DNA of 64,000 bases from an uncultured bacterium (GTDB lineage: Bacteria; Muiribacteriota; Ozemobacteria; Ozemobacterales; Ozemobacteraceae): positions 496,001 through 560,000 of the forward strand of contig CALEDQ010000008.1 in assembly GCA_937949615.1 (NCBI GenBank), given 5' to 3'. This document shows, piece by piece, positions 35,132 to 44,583 of this stretch. Every line of letters starts with the position of its first letter. Within the stretch, counting starts at the first letter, position 1. The position numbers and the translations under genes were made by a program. Below the pieces are notes generated by a model. The model was not told the DNA's origin, did not search any database, and was given only the letters and a program-made list of their open reading frames with translations.

Positions 35132-37285
35132 GTGAAAACAGACTCAAAGAGGGGCGCAAAGCCTGAAGACAGGCAACAGCCCGAAAAAGAATTCGCCCGC
35201 ATCAAGGAAGGCATCAAAGAGCATCAGGCAAAAATTGCCGAAAACCTTCGTCAGAGAGTTGGCAGCGGCGACTGGAAACTGGCTGAAGTAGATTGCCAGC
35301 TCGATGGCGGCAAAGAAAAGCTCGACCTGGTTTTCAGTGCCCCCGATGGAAAAAAAGAAAAATACATCATTATCGACATTTCGGTGCCGCACCTCGGAGT
35401 CGGCCAGAAATATGGTCTACCCGGCAAGGCCAAACTTTTTCAGAAAGAACGTGAAGTTTCGGCACTGCGCATCAAAAAGGCCATTTTTCTTATCCGCAAA
35501 GGCACAGAGAGCATCAGCACGCAGCCAGGCCGCATCCGCTGTCCGATTATCGAAATTCAGCTTGAAAGCATCGTTAAGCCAGAACCACCGGTTGAAAAGA
35601 GACCGGCAGCAACTGCTCAGCCCGAAAGAACTGAACGAGCCGAACGAGGCGGCGAAAGCAATCGCAATCGTCGTGAACCGGCAAGAGAAAGCAGAACGCA
35701 ACCGGCAGGCGTGCCACATGAAATCCCGGCGGCCCAGGAACAGAGACCGGGCACCGGCATTGCCGGCGTTTCACAGGATTTGCTGTTTGCCCTGAAAGAG
35801 GCGATCGTGCATGAATGTCTCTCTACCATGCACAAGCGCTGCAATAAATACATCAGAAAGGGTCTGTGGCGCTGGATCGAGCGCGAAATCATGGACCCGA
35901 ACGTGCATTTCTATCTGATCATCCTTTCGAGCATCTATCAGGGCAAAACCGGCGAAATTCTGAGCCGGCGCTTCAAAAATGTTGAAGATTATTCGGCAAA
36001 ACCGGAAGAAGTCATTTCGGCCATTTTTTCGCGCGACAACAATCTCGCCGACGAAATCAAAAAAGATTCGGAAAGACACCGCCGCGCCCTGACCAAGTTT
36101 CTCGTCTGCTTCAGCCAGACGCCACCGTTTGAATATCTCAAATCAGTGTTTCTCAAGGATTTTCGCAGTTTCAACGACGGCCTCAGAGCAAGAATGTCGG
36201 TTTACTCAACTCTTGAGCAGCTCCTCGAACGCTGTGGCTTCGAAGGCGAAAAAGAGACCAAATACCCCCTCGAAATTCTCGACGAACTGAAAATTTTCCA
36301 GGGCATCATGACCGGCAATTATGCGACTCTGCGCACCGATAATGCCGCCAAAAAACTCAAGCATCTGGTACCGCAGGTTGAATGGAGCAACGAAGACATC
36401 TATTCACTGCGCAATCAGCTCGCCAAAGCCTTGAACCTGCCCGCCCAGGAATTCAACCTCAATGCTTTCCTGCCTCAGGCGTTTTTCCAGGATGCCAGGG
36501 TAATGGCTGAAACCAGAAAAGAGGCAATCAGACTGCCATCGCAGCCTGCCAGCAAGCAACCTGCACCGGTCACCACCTCTGCTCAGGAGCCGGAAAAAGC
36601 AACTTTTGAGCAGCGCAGTGAACCCGCAGATGAAGGCCGGCCTATCGAGCAGCGCTCCAGCAGACGCGACAGAAAGGCTGAATTTTTCGAACGCCGCAAG
36701 GCCGAAAAACTCGCCAGACAGCAGAACCGGCAGAATTCGACCGAAGCAGCTGCTCTGCCAGCAACCGGCAATATTGCCGAAGCAGGCGAGCAGGATTCAG
36801 CTTCCCGACCAATCAGTGTCAAATCGATGATCGAAAATCAGGGCGGTGCGGAACCAGTTGTTGACCAGCCCATGAGAGAACCACGCCTGCACAGTCAGGA
36901 TTGCGACGAAGCAAAACACCGCTATTTCGAAAATTTCGGCGGTCATCTCGAAGAAGACAGCGACGCTATCAGACTGGCCCTGGCCATGGTCCGCCACGAG
37001 CAGGAAAAAGCCGAAGAAAAGGCGGCAAAAATCGCCAAACCCGCCTTCAGTGAAGAAACCGACGAATTTGGCGAAAATGAAGACACATATCGCCCACCGC
37101 TGAAATCAATGCCAGGACGGGCCCCGACAAGCGTCAACCCGCCGCCGCGCAGACCTTTGCGGCCGCAGACACCTGATGGACAGCCGCCCAGCAGCAACCG
37201 CCCCGACCGCAAGCGCCGCTTCTCACGCAACGGTCAGAACCGCAACCGGCCGAGAAGACCTGGAAATCCGGGAGTCAATCGATGA
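35132..37285 (+). CDS. Large unknown protein with Arg-rich tail
   Basis: About 717 residues, no signal peptide or membrane helix. N-terminal region (about 1-150) is mixed alpha/beta with IIIDISVPH, reminiscent of nuclease-like folds but not assignable. Then a charged linker (about 155-210), a helical central domain of about 230 residues (about 215-450), and a long low-complexity C-terminal part ending in an Arg/Asn/Pro-rich tail typical of nucleic-acid-binding proteins. The start is GTG 35132, preceded by GGAG; an ATG at 35120 has no ribosome site. It is coupled by ATGA to a small membrane gene and then to a RuvC-like gene. I infer RNA or DNA handling. Confidence 0.6.
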   Translation: MKTDSKRGAKPEDRQQPEKEFARIKEGIKEHQAKIAENLRQRVGSGDWKLAEVDCQLDGGKEKLDLVFSAPDGKKEKYIIIDISVPHLGVGQKYGLPGKAKLFQKEREVSALRIKKAIFLIRKGTESISTQPGRIRCPIIEIQLESIVKPEPPVEKRPAATAQPERTERAERGGESNRNRREPARESRTQPAGVPHEIPAAQEQRPGTGIAGVSQDLLFALKEAIVHECLSTMHKRCNKYIRKGLWRWIEREIMDPNVHFYLIILSSIYQGKTGEILSRRFKNVEDYSAKPEEVISAIFSRDNNLADEIKKDSERHRRALTKFLVCFSQTPPFEYLKSVFLKDFRSFNDGLRARMSVYSTLEQLLERCGFEGEKETKYPLEILDELKIFQGIMTGNYATLRTDNAAKKLKHLVPQVEWSNEDIYSLRNQLAKALNLPAQEFNLNAFLPQAFFQDARVMAETRKEAIRLPSQPASKQPAPVTTSAQEPEKATFEQRSEPADEGRPIEQRSSRRDRKAEFFERRKAEKLARQQNRQNSTEAAALPATGNIAEAGEQDSASRPISVKSMIENQGGAEPVVDQPMREPRLHSQDCDEAKHRYFENFGGHLEEDSDAIRLALAMVRHEQEKAEEKAAKIAKPAFSEETDEFGENEDTYRPPLKSMPGRAPTSVNPPPRRPLRPQTPDGQPPSSNRPDRKRRFSRNGQNRNRPRRPGNPGVNR

Positions 37286-37488
37286 GTAAACTGCCGCCAC
37301 ACATGATCAAACGCATGATCTTCATGTTCTGTGTCATGTTTCCGGTTCTGCTGTATGCCGAGTATACCGGCCGCAACTCCGTTCTCGTCGCGGCGGTTAC
37401 CGGTGGCGTTGCCAGCGGTGTTTCCGTAGTGCTGTTTCCCGACCCGGCTCATCTTAAAAGCCTGAAAGACAAAGATAATGACCAGTGA
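37282..37488 (+). CDS. Small two-helix membrane protein
   Basis: 68 residues with two hydrophobic stretches (about 8-26 and 32-52). ATG overlaps the preceding stop by four bases (ATGA) and its end overlaps the next gene by 11. Function unknown; position suggests it is expressed with the neighbouring nucleic-acid proteins. Confidence 0.6.
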   Translation: MSKLPPHMIKRMIFMFCVMFPVLLYAEYTGRNSVLVAAVTGGVASGVSVVLFPDPAHLKSLKDKDNDQ

Positions 37489-37969
37489 ACCGGTAGTCGG
37501 CCTCGATCTGGCCGACAAACTCGGGATCAGCGTTATCGACCGAAAAACCGAAAAGCTGCTTTTCAGCGCCAGCATCTCGCTGGCGCGCGGCGATACCCAG
37601 AAGCGTCTTTTGCGACTGCGTGAATGCCTCATCGAGGTATTCACGCGGTTTAACCCGGTCGAAATCGCAATCGAAGATGTCTTTCTGCCGGCTAAAACTT
37701 CACCGCGCACTCCCATCGCTCTCGGAGAGCTTCGCGGTGTCGCGAGACTCTGCGCTGCCGAAAGAGATATTCCCGTCTTTTTCTACCCGCCGCGCAAAGT
37801 GAAGATGGCAGTTACCGGTTTCGGCAATGCCAGCAAAGAAGACGTGGTACACTGGATCGAAAATGAATTCAGGGTCAAGGTAAAAGATCACAACGAAGCT
37901 GATGCGATCAGCATCGCCTGGACTCACATCCTTGAACGAAGATTTTCAATGTGCCAGATTCAGGCCTGA
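37478..37969 (+). CDS. RuvC-like Holliday-junction endonuclease
   Basis: 163 residues, the length of RuvC. RNase-H fold residues: Asp10 (VVGLDLA), Glu66 (IAIEDVF, at the same position number as in E. coli RuvC), the segment GELRGVARLCAA, and KVKMAVTGFGNASKE, a good match to the RuvC DNA-binding loop. At the C-terminal site the family has two Asp three residues apart; here it reads NEAD (139-142), so Asn replaces the first Asp, with a Glu beside it. It may therefore be a diverged resolvase. ruvA and ruvB are not in the window. It overlaps the small membrane gene by 11 bases and meets a convergent gene after three bases. Confidence 0.8.
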   Translation: MTSEPVVGLDLADKLGISVIDRKTEKLLFSASISLARGDTQKRLLRLRECLIEVFTRFNPVEIAIEDVFLPAKTSPRTPIALGELRGVARLCAAERDIPVFFYPPRKVKMAVTGFGNASKEDVVHWIENEFRVKVKDHNEADAISIAWTHILERRFSMCQIQA

Positions 37970-37972
37970 CTG

Positions 37973-38374
37973 CTAGTCGTTTGCCCGCGGCAGATACGTC
38001 AGGACGAATCCTTCGATGAATCTGTGAGAATAAAGCACAAATATGCAGAAGTAAGGCAAGGCAGCAACTATCATCAGACCAAAACGCAATTTAAACCAGA
38101 CCTCATCGAATTCTTCGAATAGTCTGGTCATGATCACCAGGTCAAAAATGCAGACCCCGATGAGAATATTGCGAATAAATTCCAGCACCCCTTCGGTTCC
38201 AAGAAAATTAAAAAGCGGAAACCAGAGTTTGATGTAATTCGTATGCATTTCGGGTTGAGCGACAATCGGGGCAAAAAATCTGGTAAAGTATGCCAGCAGC
38301 AGATAAAAACCAAACCAGTAAAGAATAATCTTGCCATTTTTTGAACAAAACCAGCTATTTTGTTCCTGTTCCAT
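37973..38374 (-). CDS. Multi-pass membrane protein, unknown
   Basis: 133 residues with three hydrophobic helices (about 18-38, 65-85 and 100-122). The start is ATG 38374, preceded on the minus strand by GGAG six bases upstream; an ATG at 38404 adds ten residues but lacks a ribosome site. It is convergent with the RuvC-like gene, the stops being four bases apart, with no obvious terminator. Function unknown. Confidence 0.6.
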   Translation of the reverse strand: MEQEQNSWFCSKNGKIILYWFGFYLLLAYFTRFFAPIVAQPEMHTNYIKLWFPLFNFLGTEGVLEFIRNILIGVCIFDLVIMTRLFEEFDEVWFKLRFGLMIVAALPYFCIFVLYSHRFIEGFVLTYLPRAND

Positions 38375-38564
38375 AAGTTGCTCCTCAATCTGAACTGAAG
38401 CCATCTACGCGACAGCAATACTCTCACCGAGACTTATTTCTGATCACTATAAAAAGAATATAACCCAGAAAAGTTCTCAGACAAACGATTATTTGCACAG
38501 CCGGTCCGTCCAATAAAAATCACCCCGGAATTCGCTTATGAAAGGCCGGGCCAGAGCAGAAAAA

Positions 38565-38573
38565 TGTTATAAT
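38565..38573 (+). promoter_or_regulatory. Extended -10 promoter at a probable leaderless start
   Basis: TGTTATAAT at 38565-38573, a full extended -10. The ATG at 38579 is six bases after it, so transcription would start at or next to the start codon. Confidence 0.5.
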
Positions 38574-38578
38574 GTCGT

Positions 38579-39634
38579 ATGATTAAATTTCCTGCGTGCC
38601 TTTTCATTATTTGCCTGATCATGCTCCTGCCAGGATTGATCTCAGATCACAGAGATGCATGCATCTTTTCTGTATGCGGGTCTGCCGGTATCTGTACCGC
38701 ACAGACGATAATCGAAAAACCACTGCCGCACAACCGCTATTCCACCACACTTTATTTCAGTCGCGACTTCGGCAAGAAAGCGGTTCCAGGCGACAGAGTC
38801 CGGGCTGAAAATGATGATCTGCTGCATGAAAAGCTTTTCAGCGCCTTTTATGCCAAATTTGAAAGCAGAGCCTACCAGAACTGGAGCAGGCTCCCCGGTA
38901 TTCCGCGAGAAATTCAGCGTTTTCCGGAAGAAGCGACCATCAAAAATATGAGAGCGGCTCTAGCCGAAAAATCCCGGCCGATCGAAGGCATGCAGGTGAT
39001 TCTGATTCCGCAGTTTTCCGATTTAAAGATCACCATCGACGGCAAGCTCGACGAACCGGAATGGGAAACAATGACGGCAAAAATCATGACAGGCATCAAC
39101 GGCTGCAGAAATCTGCTTTATCTGGTCTCAGACGGCTCTGAACTTTTTATCGGCTGCGATGCTCTCGATGAAGTCACGCAAACCGGGTTCGACCAGTTCC
39201 GCTTTTATCTGCATCCCTGCACTAGCCCGCTGATTGTCAACGAGCGCATACATGTCGACAGCAATTTGACCGCGATTCGTCAGACCAGGCTAAAATGGCG
39301 AAAAGAACCGCCCTCTGACGATTCTGAGCGCTGGAAAACCTACCCGATTTCTGACTGGAATATTTATGATCTGGCCTCCGGCACATCTTTTTTTTCAACG
39401 CATAAAACCTACGAAGCTTCAATCAACCTTAAAGAAAGTGGCATAGCCGCAGGTGTTCCATTCGCAGCCTTTGTCGAGATCGAAACGGACCCGGTTTACG
39501 AAGGCAAAAAGTTCAAAAACCGCGTCCATTCTGGAGAGCTCGGCACGCAGCAATACCCGGTATGGTTTCAGATACAGAAAATTCCTGCCGAATCTCTTGA
39601 AAAACCTGCGATTCTTGATACTTTTTCCGATTGA
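38579..39634 (+). CDS. Secreted CBM9-like carbohydrate-binding protein
   Basis: 351 residues with an N-terminal hydrophobic signal segment (about 1-22). The core (about 140-340) has the opening ITIDGKLDEPEWE typical of CBM9/DOMON-like beta-sandwich domains, which bind sugars or cytochrome-type ligands. The preceding 100 residues are helical and charged. No catalytic motif. No ribosome site precedes ATG 38579; the -10 lies directly upstream, suggesting leaderless translation. It is followed after 48 bases by another secreted protein, so the three genes to 40973 may form an operon. Confidence 0.7.
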   Translation: MIKFPACLFIICLIMLLPGLISDHRDACIFSVCGSAGICTAQTIIEKPLPHNRYSTTLYFSRDFGKKAVPGDRVRAENDDLLHEKLFSAFYAKFESRAYQNWSRLPGIPREIQRFPEEATIKNMRAALAEKSRPIEGMQVILIPQFSDLKITIDGKLDEPEWETMTAKIMTGINGCRNLLYLVSDGSELFIGCDALDEVTQTGFDQFRFYLHPCTSPLIVNERIHVDSNLTAIRQTRLKWRKEPPSDDSERWKTYPISDWNIYDLASGTSFFSTHKTYEASINLKESGIAAGVPFAAFVEIETDPVYEGKKFKNRVHSGELGTQQYPVWFQIQKIPAESLEKPAILDTFSD

Positions 39635-39682
39635 TCACGGCCATTTTGATGGCTCATTTCTTCTTCATACAAGGACGCATTT

Positions 39683-40303
39683 GTGAACAGAAGCAGGAAA
39701 ATACTGTTGCCGGTAATGCTGTTTTCATTTCTGCTGGTTGCCCTGACCGGGTTTGCGCAGCTACCACCCAAAATTGAAGGCATGCCGCCGATCCCCGAAA
39801 ACGCCCAGTTCAACATCGACCTGGCAGATATTTATGCAGAGCTTTTCCCCGCCGAAAATACGGCTGAAATAATCTGCAATCTGTGGCTGACCTGCAATGG
39901 CAGCGACCCGGTGCTGTTGAAAATGGAAGGCGAGCTGCACCACATGAAGGTTTCTTCGCCGTCAAAGCAGAACCTGACCTGGGTTTACATCAAACCGTAT
40001 CTGCACCTCGATAATCTGCCAGGCGGCAGCCATCAGATCGTTTTTGAATATCTGGTCAAGCATAACGGCATCAGCAGCCCCGGTCTGATTGCGACTAACG
40101 ACCTCAGACTCGGAGTCAATACCTTCTGGTATCCACGCAATGTCGCCTCAGACAGTCACCAGGTGATTCTCAACCTCGTCACCTCGCCCGAATACCCGGT
40201 CACATCGAATGCGCCCGTTTACAAAGACGTGCCGAACAATTTAAAACGTCTGCGTCAGCTGGTTATATCCAATCCGCTTGCCGAAGGGCTTCTTCTTGAC
40301 TAA
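39683..40303 (+). CDS. Secreted protein, unknown, beta-rich
   Basis: 206 residues with a signal peptide (about 1-25, ending GFAQ). The mature part is beta-rich with FNIDLADIYAELFPAENTAEI, somewhat like the N-terminal sandwich of M1-type peptidases, but without an active site. The start is GTG 39683 behind AAGGA; an ATG-free upstream region supports it. The last eight bases overlap the next gene. Confidence 0.6.
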   Translation: MNRSRKILLPVMLFSFLLVALTGFAQLPPKIEGMPPIPENAQFNIDLADIYAELFPAENTAEIICNLWLTCNGSDPVLLKMEGELHHMKVSSPSKQNLTWVYIKPYLHLDNLPGGSHQIVFEYLVKHNGISSPGLIATNDLRLGVNTFWYPRNVASDSHQVILNLVTSPEYPVTSNAPVYKDVPNNLKRLRQLVISNPLAEGLLLD

Positions 40304-40973
40304 TAATTATCGATGGCTCGACCCGCGCGGCCTGCTGCATGGCCCCTGGTCAGCCAGGGCCGGCAGACTGTTCCTGATTTTTTTTACGCTTCTGTTGCTG
40401 GGGTTTCCAGTCTACAACCCCGATGTTTTTCTCTATCCATCACATATTGATACATATATCGAGAGATATTTCGAATTTATCATCGACCCTTTCGGCGACA
40501 ACTTTTTTCATACAAAGGTTGAAATAGCCGGAGGCAGCTGGCAGCGCAGTCTGCGTCTCGAAGAATTTGATGGTAAATACTGGATTTTCAAAGAAGATCT
40601 CGTCAAAAATGGCTCGGGAACGAATATTCTCGACCCGGAGCTTCCGCCCGATCTCTCCGATGATACCGGTGAAGCGGTGACAGGGCAACGACGGGTGCGC
40701 TGTAAAACCGAAATCTACGAGCTTCTGATCAGAGATCTGCGTTCCGGGCAGGAGTATATCGTCAACGATTACATCGGATTTTACCGATACTCAGACCGGG
40801 AATACTGCTCAAAGCCCTTGAACGAACAAAATTACCGGGCCATGCTCGCGCTATCAGGATCATGGAAAGCGGATCTGCTTGTCCTCAGGGAATACAGCGG
40901 CAACCCTCTGACTGTTTTCAGGATTTTTGTTGCCGACGAACTTTTTGAACAGATCACCCGCTGGCCCCAGTAA
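40296..40973 (+). CDS. Single-helix membrane protein, unknown
   Basis: About 225 residues. One hydrophobic helix (about 23-43) and a soluble part without a known motif, probably periplasmic. The start is TTG 40296, preceded by AAGGG, and overlaps the previous gene by eight bases. It completes the trio of envelope genes that begins at 38579. Confidence 0.55.
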   Translation: MTNNYRWLDPRGLLHGPWSARAGRLFLIFFTLLLLGFPVYNPDVFLYPSHIDTYIERYFEFIIDPFGDNFFHTKVEIAGGSWQRSLRLEEFDGKYWIFKEDLVKNGSGTNILDPELPPDLSDDTGEAVTGQRRVRCKTEIYELLIRDLRSGQEYIVNDYIGFYRYSDREYCSKPLNEQNYRAMLALSGSWKADLLVLREYSGNPLTVFRIFVADELFEQITRWPQ

Positions 40974-41113
40974 CGAACCAATTTCTTCAGGTTATTTTTG
41001 CCGAAGCGTTCAGATTATCAGGTTTTTAGCTTTCGACAATATCGGACCGCCTGATCTGTATCTACCGCACAGTCTTTTACAATGAGACTTTCAAGGGAAA
41101 GCTAAATCTGAAG

Positions 41114-41142
41114 TTGCAGTATTTCCCAGTTTGTGATAAATA
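41114..41142 (+). promoter_or_regulatory. Candidate promoter of the cold-shock gene
   Basis: TTGCAG (41114-41119), a 17-base spacer and TAAATA (41137-41142), giving a leader of about 58 bases. The -10 is a poor match, so tentative. The rest of the 233-base gap shows nothing else. Confidence 0.35.
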
Positions 41143-41206
41143 TAGCAAACGAACTTTTGCAGGAGTTACCGCAAAATCAACGCATTATTTATCAGGAGAA
41201 TTGCAG

Positions 41207-41407
41207 ATGCAAAGTCGCGTAAAATGGTTTGACAACGTTAAGGGCTATGGTTTTATCGAAAGCGCCGACGGCCAGGACATCTTTGTGCACTACAAGCAGA
41301 TCGAAGGCGATGGCTACAAGACTCTGCGCGAAGGTCAGCAGGTCGAATTCGAACTCTCTCAGGGCGCTAAAGGGCCGCTGGCAACCAACGTCAGACTGCT
41401 CGCTTAA
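41207..41407 (+). CDS. Cold-shock domain protein (CspA family)
   Basis: 66 residues, the usual size. It contains both RNA-binding motifs, KGYGFIE (RNP1) and DIFVHY (RNP2), and opens MQSRVKWFDN. It binds single-stranded RNA and DNA. The start is ATG 41207 with AGGAG at 41194-41198; the longer frame from 41114 lacks homology. A strong terminator follows. Confidence 0.95.
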   Translation: MQSRVKWFDNVKGYGFIESADGQDIFVHYKQIEGDGYKTLREGQQVEFELSQGAKGPLATNVRLLA

Positions 41408-41426
41408 GCAACGAACGAATGTTATG

Positions 41427-41464
41427 GGGGCGATGACGGAAGGCCGTTTCGCCCCTTTACTTAT
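41427..41464 (+). terminator. Terminator after the cold-shock gene
   Basis: 7-bp GC stem (41427-41433 with 41449-41455) extended by an inner 4-bp stem, followed by a T-rich tract. Confidence 0.8.
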
Positions 41465-41508
41465 TTAATCCGGTTCAAAGTTTTTTTCGAAGGGATGTTA
41501 AAAATCGC

Positions 41509-43056
41509 ATGATAGACGAACTGAAGCTGAATTCAACCCAGGAACAGCGCCTGCAGGTCATCGAAGACCTCAGAAAAGAAGGCATTGACCCATATGGTCA
41601 GCGCTATGACCGCACCCACTCATCTGAACAGGCCAAAGCCGAATTTGAGAAGGCGGAAGCCCAGGCAGCAGAAAAAGAACATTTCACCACTGCCCCGATG
41701 AAGCTCGCCGGCCGTATTGCCGCCAAACGTGACCAGGGCAAAACAGCTTTCGTTCATATCACCGACCAGGCCGGAAAAATTCAGGTCTATATCCGCAAAG
41801 ACGTCATCGGCGAAGAAGCCTTTGCACTGCTTAAACGCCTCTATGCCGGCGATATCATCGGCGTCGAAGGCCCGGCTTTCCGGACCAAAACCGGCGAAAT
41901 CTCAATCCGCGCCGAAAAAATCGTCATTCTGTCGAAGTCGATCAATCCGCCACCCGAAAAATTTCATGGCCTGACCGACGTCGAAATGCGCTACCGCCAG
42001 CGCTACGTCGACCTGATGTCGAACCCGGAAGTACGCGAAACTTTCCTGAAGCGCAGCCAGATCATGCAGAGCATTCGTGAATACATGGGCAGCCAGGGCT
42101 ATCTCGAAGTCGAAACCCCGATGATGCACACAGTCGCCGGTGGTGCCGCCGCCCGCCCCTTCATCACCCATCACAACGCCCTCGACATGGAACTCTATCT
42201 GCGCATCGCTCCCGAGCTTTATCTCAAACGCCTGCTCGTCGGCGGCTTCGAACGCGTCTATGAAATCAACCGCAACTTTAGAAACGAAGGCATTTCGATC
42301 AAGCACAACCCTGAATTCACGATGATGGAAGTTTACCAGGCCTATGGTGACATGGAAACCATGATGGATCTGTCAGAAGAAGTCATCTGCCACGCTGCGA
42401 AAAAGTTTTTCCCTGATCTGAAAGTCGTGCATCAGGAAAAGGAACTCAATTTCACCCGCCCCTGGCGCCGCGTCAGCATGCTGGATCTGGTGCGCGAAGT
42501 CACCGGCTGCAATGAGCTTACCTACAGCTGCAGCCGCGAACTGGCCGCCGAACAGGCAAAAAAGCTGCATGTTCCTATCGAAAAGAACGACAGCGCCGCC
42601 AAGATCATCGTCAAAATCTTCGAAGAGAAGATCGAAGCCACACTGATGGACCCGACCTTCGTCTTCGGCTATCCGAAAGAAACCTCGCCGCTGGCCAAAG
42701 GCAGCAAGGACGATCCGGCAAAGGTCGACCGCTTCGAACTGTTCATCTACGGCCGCGAAATCGGCAATGCCTTCTCTGAACTCAACGATTCAGAAGATCA
42801 GCTGGCCCGCTTCGAAAACCAGATTTCACAGCGCGAAGCCGGCGACGATGAAGCTCACCAGATGGACACCGACTACGTTAATGCTCTCAGATACGGTATG
42901 CCACCCGCCGGTGGCCTTGGTCTCGGCATCGACCGCATCGTCATGCTGCTGACCGACTCGGCTTCGATTCGCGACGTCATTCTTTTCCCGACCATGCGCA
43001 AGCGCGTGGCCGGTGCTGCAGAAGAAACTGCCGGCGAAACAGAAGAGCAGAAATAA
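41509..43056 (+). CDS. lysS: Lysine--tRNA ligase, class II
   Basis: 515 residues, the usual length. An N-terminal OB-fold anticodon-binding domain (about 60-150, MKLAGRIAAKRDQGK) and a catalytic domain with motif 2 FRNEGISIKHNPEFT and motif 3 GLGLGIDRIVMLL near the C-terminus. It charges tRNA-Lys. The final 20 residues are an acidic tail. The gene is monocistronic, between two terminators. Confidence 0.97.
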   Translation: MIDELKLNSTQEQRLQVIEDLRKEGIDPYGQRYDRTHSSEQAKAEFEKAEAQAAEKEHFTTAPMKLAGRIAAKRDQGKTAFVHITDQAGKIQVYIRKDVIGEEAFALLKRLYAGDIIGVEGPAFRTKTGEISIRAEKIVILSKSINPPPEKFHGLTDVEMRYRQRYVDLMSNPEVRETFLKRSQIMQSIREYMGSQGYLEVETPMMHTVAGGAAARPFITHHNALDMELYLRIAPELYLKRLLVGGFERVYEINRNFRNEGISIKHNPEFTMMEVYQAYGDMETMMDLSEEVICHAAKKFFPDLKVVHQEKELNFTRPWRRVSMLDLVREVTGCNELTYSCSRELAAEQAKKLHVPIEKNDSAAKIIVKIFEEKIEATLMDPTFVFGYPKETSPLAKGSKDDPAKVDRFELFIYGREIGNAFSELNDSEDQLARFENQISQREAGDDEAHQMDTDYVNALRYGMPPAGGLGLGIDRIVMLLTDSASIRDVILFPTMRKRVAGAAEETAGETEEQK

Positions 43057-43074
43057 ATCACATTTCTGACGCAA

Positions 43075-43109
43075 AAATCCCCGGGGCCAGTCGCCTCGGG
43101 GATTTTTTT
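43075..43109 (+). terminator. Terminator after lysS
   Basis: 9-bp stem (43075-43083 with 43097-43105) followed by a T-run. Confidence 0.85.
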
Positions 43110-43179
43110 ACACGGGTTTTTAAGTCTGACAAGCCTGATTTGCCGGCCGGCAGTCTCGCCTGCAGGCGGTGAGCAGGCT

Positions 43180-44583
43180 TTACTTCAGGCTGCGGCGCAG
43201 GGTTTTAACGCGTTCTTTTGCCTGCAGCATCTTTGTCTGGGCTTCGAGAATCTGTTGCCGGCTGCCGGAAGTGGCCATCAGCTGATTGTATTCGGCAAAA
43301 TACTGGTAATAAAGTTCTTCAGCTCTGCCAAGATCGTTGACGCTGTCGAACTGGTTGCTGCCACCATTTGAGGGAAGTTCTGGAGCAGTGGCGCCGTTGC
43401 CGGGCAGCGGCGATACAGCGCCACCGGTAGAGACAGCAACATTTTCGACCGAAGCAGTCGGAAGCGGAGCAACCGGGCTCTGGGCACCAAAATTAAAGAT
43501 TCTGCCAAACCAGCTTGAAATACGACCCCAGAATGAGGTGCTGCTGGTCGAGGTTGTCGAAGTCGATGCGGTCGAAGTTGTGCCAGCACTCTGATTCGTC
43601 GGCTGAGCAGTACCACCGGCAGCGGTGCCTACCAGACCGGACGAAGCGAGCACATTGTAGAGATCACGGCTGACTGTGCGTGAACCGGCATTGACATAGT
43701 CAAGAACTTCGTTGAGCGACATTTTGCCCTGACTGTTATCGAGAAGAATCTTCGCCAGCGCGTCTTTGTCGTCAGGGTACATTGCCACATACTTTCTGCA
43801 GAAATCGCGTAGAGAGTAGTGCGGGCCGGTGCGCGAAATGACGTTGAATGTCTTTTCTTTGCCGCTGCTGATCTGATTGAAACTGTCGTAAAGGGTCTTG
43901 GCAATAAACAGCTCATTGCGTGACATTTCGTTAAAGCTGTTGCTCTTCAAAAAGGCAAGTGAACTGAGATTATTCAGATCGAACGAAAAAACCATACCGT
44001 TGTTTTTGCTGGCGGCAAAAGCATTGCCCCAGCCTTCGATCCAGGCGGTGTTGTCATTGGGCAGAATCTCATCGAGGTAGTGCTTGCCGTCGGTGCCATA
44101 ATCAAGACCGGAAAAATCATAACCTGAAGGGTAGGCATTCAGCATCGCCACATGGCCAAATTCGTGCAGAAACAGAAAGGTCTTGCTCGAATCTGAAGAA
44201 AAACTGTTGATGTAGGTGTAAAGATTCAGATTGTAAGAACTTGAAGACTTGGAAGTAAATGAATTGCTGTTGCGATCACTGAGCGTAAGTGTCATCGGCT
44301 TTGCAAGTGCCTGTGAGGTTGCCAGGGCGTATTCATAAATCGTCTTGCCATCGGGCAGTTTCAGGTTGAGGTATTTCTGCCAGGACGAGCCGGCGGGCAG
44401 GTCGGATGGCTTGGTGAAGCTGACCTTGCGGTAACCGATTTCGTTACCCCAGGAGTCTTTGACCACCTGTTCATAAACGAGATTGAGACCACCGGCAAAA
44501 GCCGGCATAACCGTGAAAACCAGCAATATTACTACTGCCAGCCAGGTTCGCATCATACTGCTCAGATGTGTTGATCGCATCAT
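43180..44583 (-). CDS. Secreted zinc metallopeptidase-like protein (HEFGH)
   Basis: 467 residues with a signal peptide (about 1-30, ending AFAG). LFLHEFGHVAM (about 138-147) is a zinc-binding HExxH motif, and EGWGNAFA (about 170-180) supplies a candidate third ligand Glu. A Ser/Thr/Ala-rich linker (about 310-400) and a coiled-coil C-terminus follow. Probably a periplasmic or secreted protease; the family is not certain. The first and second ATGATGCGA start candidates are in frame; the first has the better ribosome site. Confidence 0.75.
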   Translation of the reverse strand: MMRSTHLSSMMRTWLAVVILLVFTVMPAFAGGLNLVYEQVVKDSWGNEIGYRKVSFTKPSDLPAGSSWQKYLNLKLPDGKTIYEYALATSQALAKPMTLTLSDRNSNSFTSKSSSSYNLNLYTYINSFSSDSSKTFLFLHEFGHVAMLNAYPSGYDFSGLDYGTDGKHYLDEILPNDNTAWIEGWGNAFAASKNNGMVFSFDLNNLSSLAFLKSNSFNEMSRNELFIAKTLYDSFNQISSGKEKTFNVISRTGPHYSLRDFCRKYVAMYPDDKDALAKILLDNSQGKMSLNEVLDYVNAGSRTVSRDLYNVLASSGLVGTAAGGTAQPTNQSAGTTSTASTSTTSTSSTSFWGRISSWFGRIFNFGAQSPVAPLPTASVENVAVSTGGAVSPLPGNGATAPELPSNGGSNQFDSVNDLGRAEELYYQYFAEYNQLMATSGSRQQILEAQTKMLQAKERVKTLRRSLK

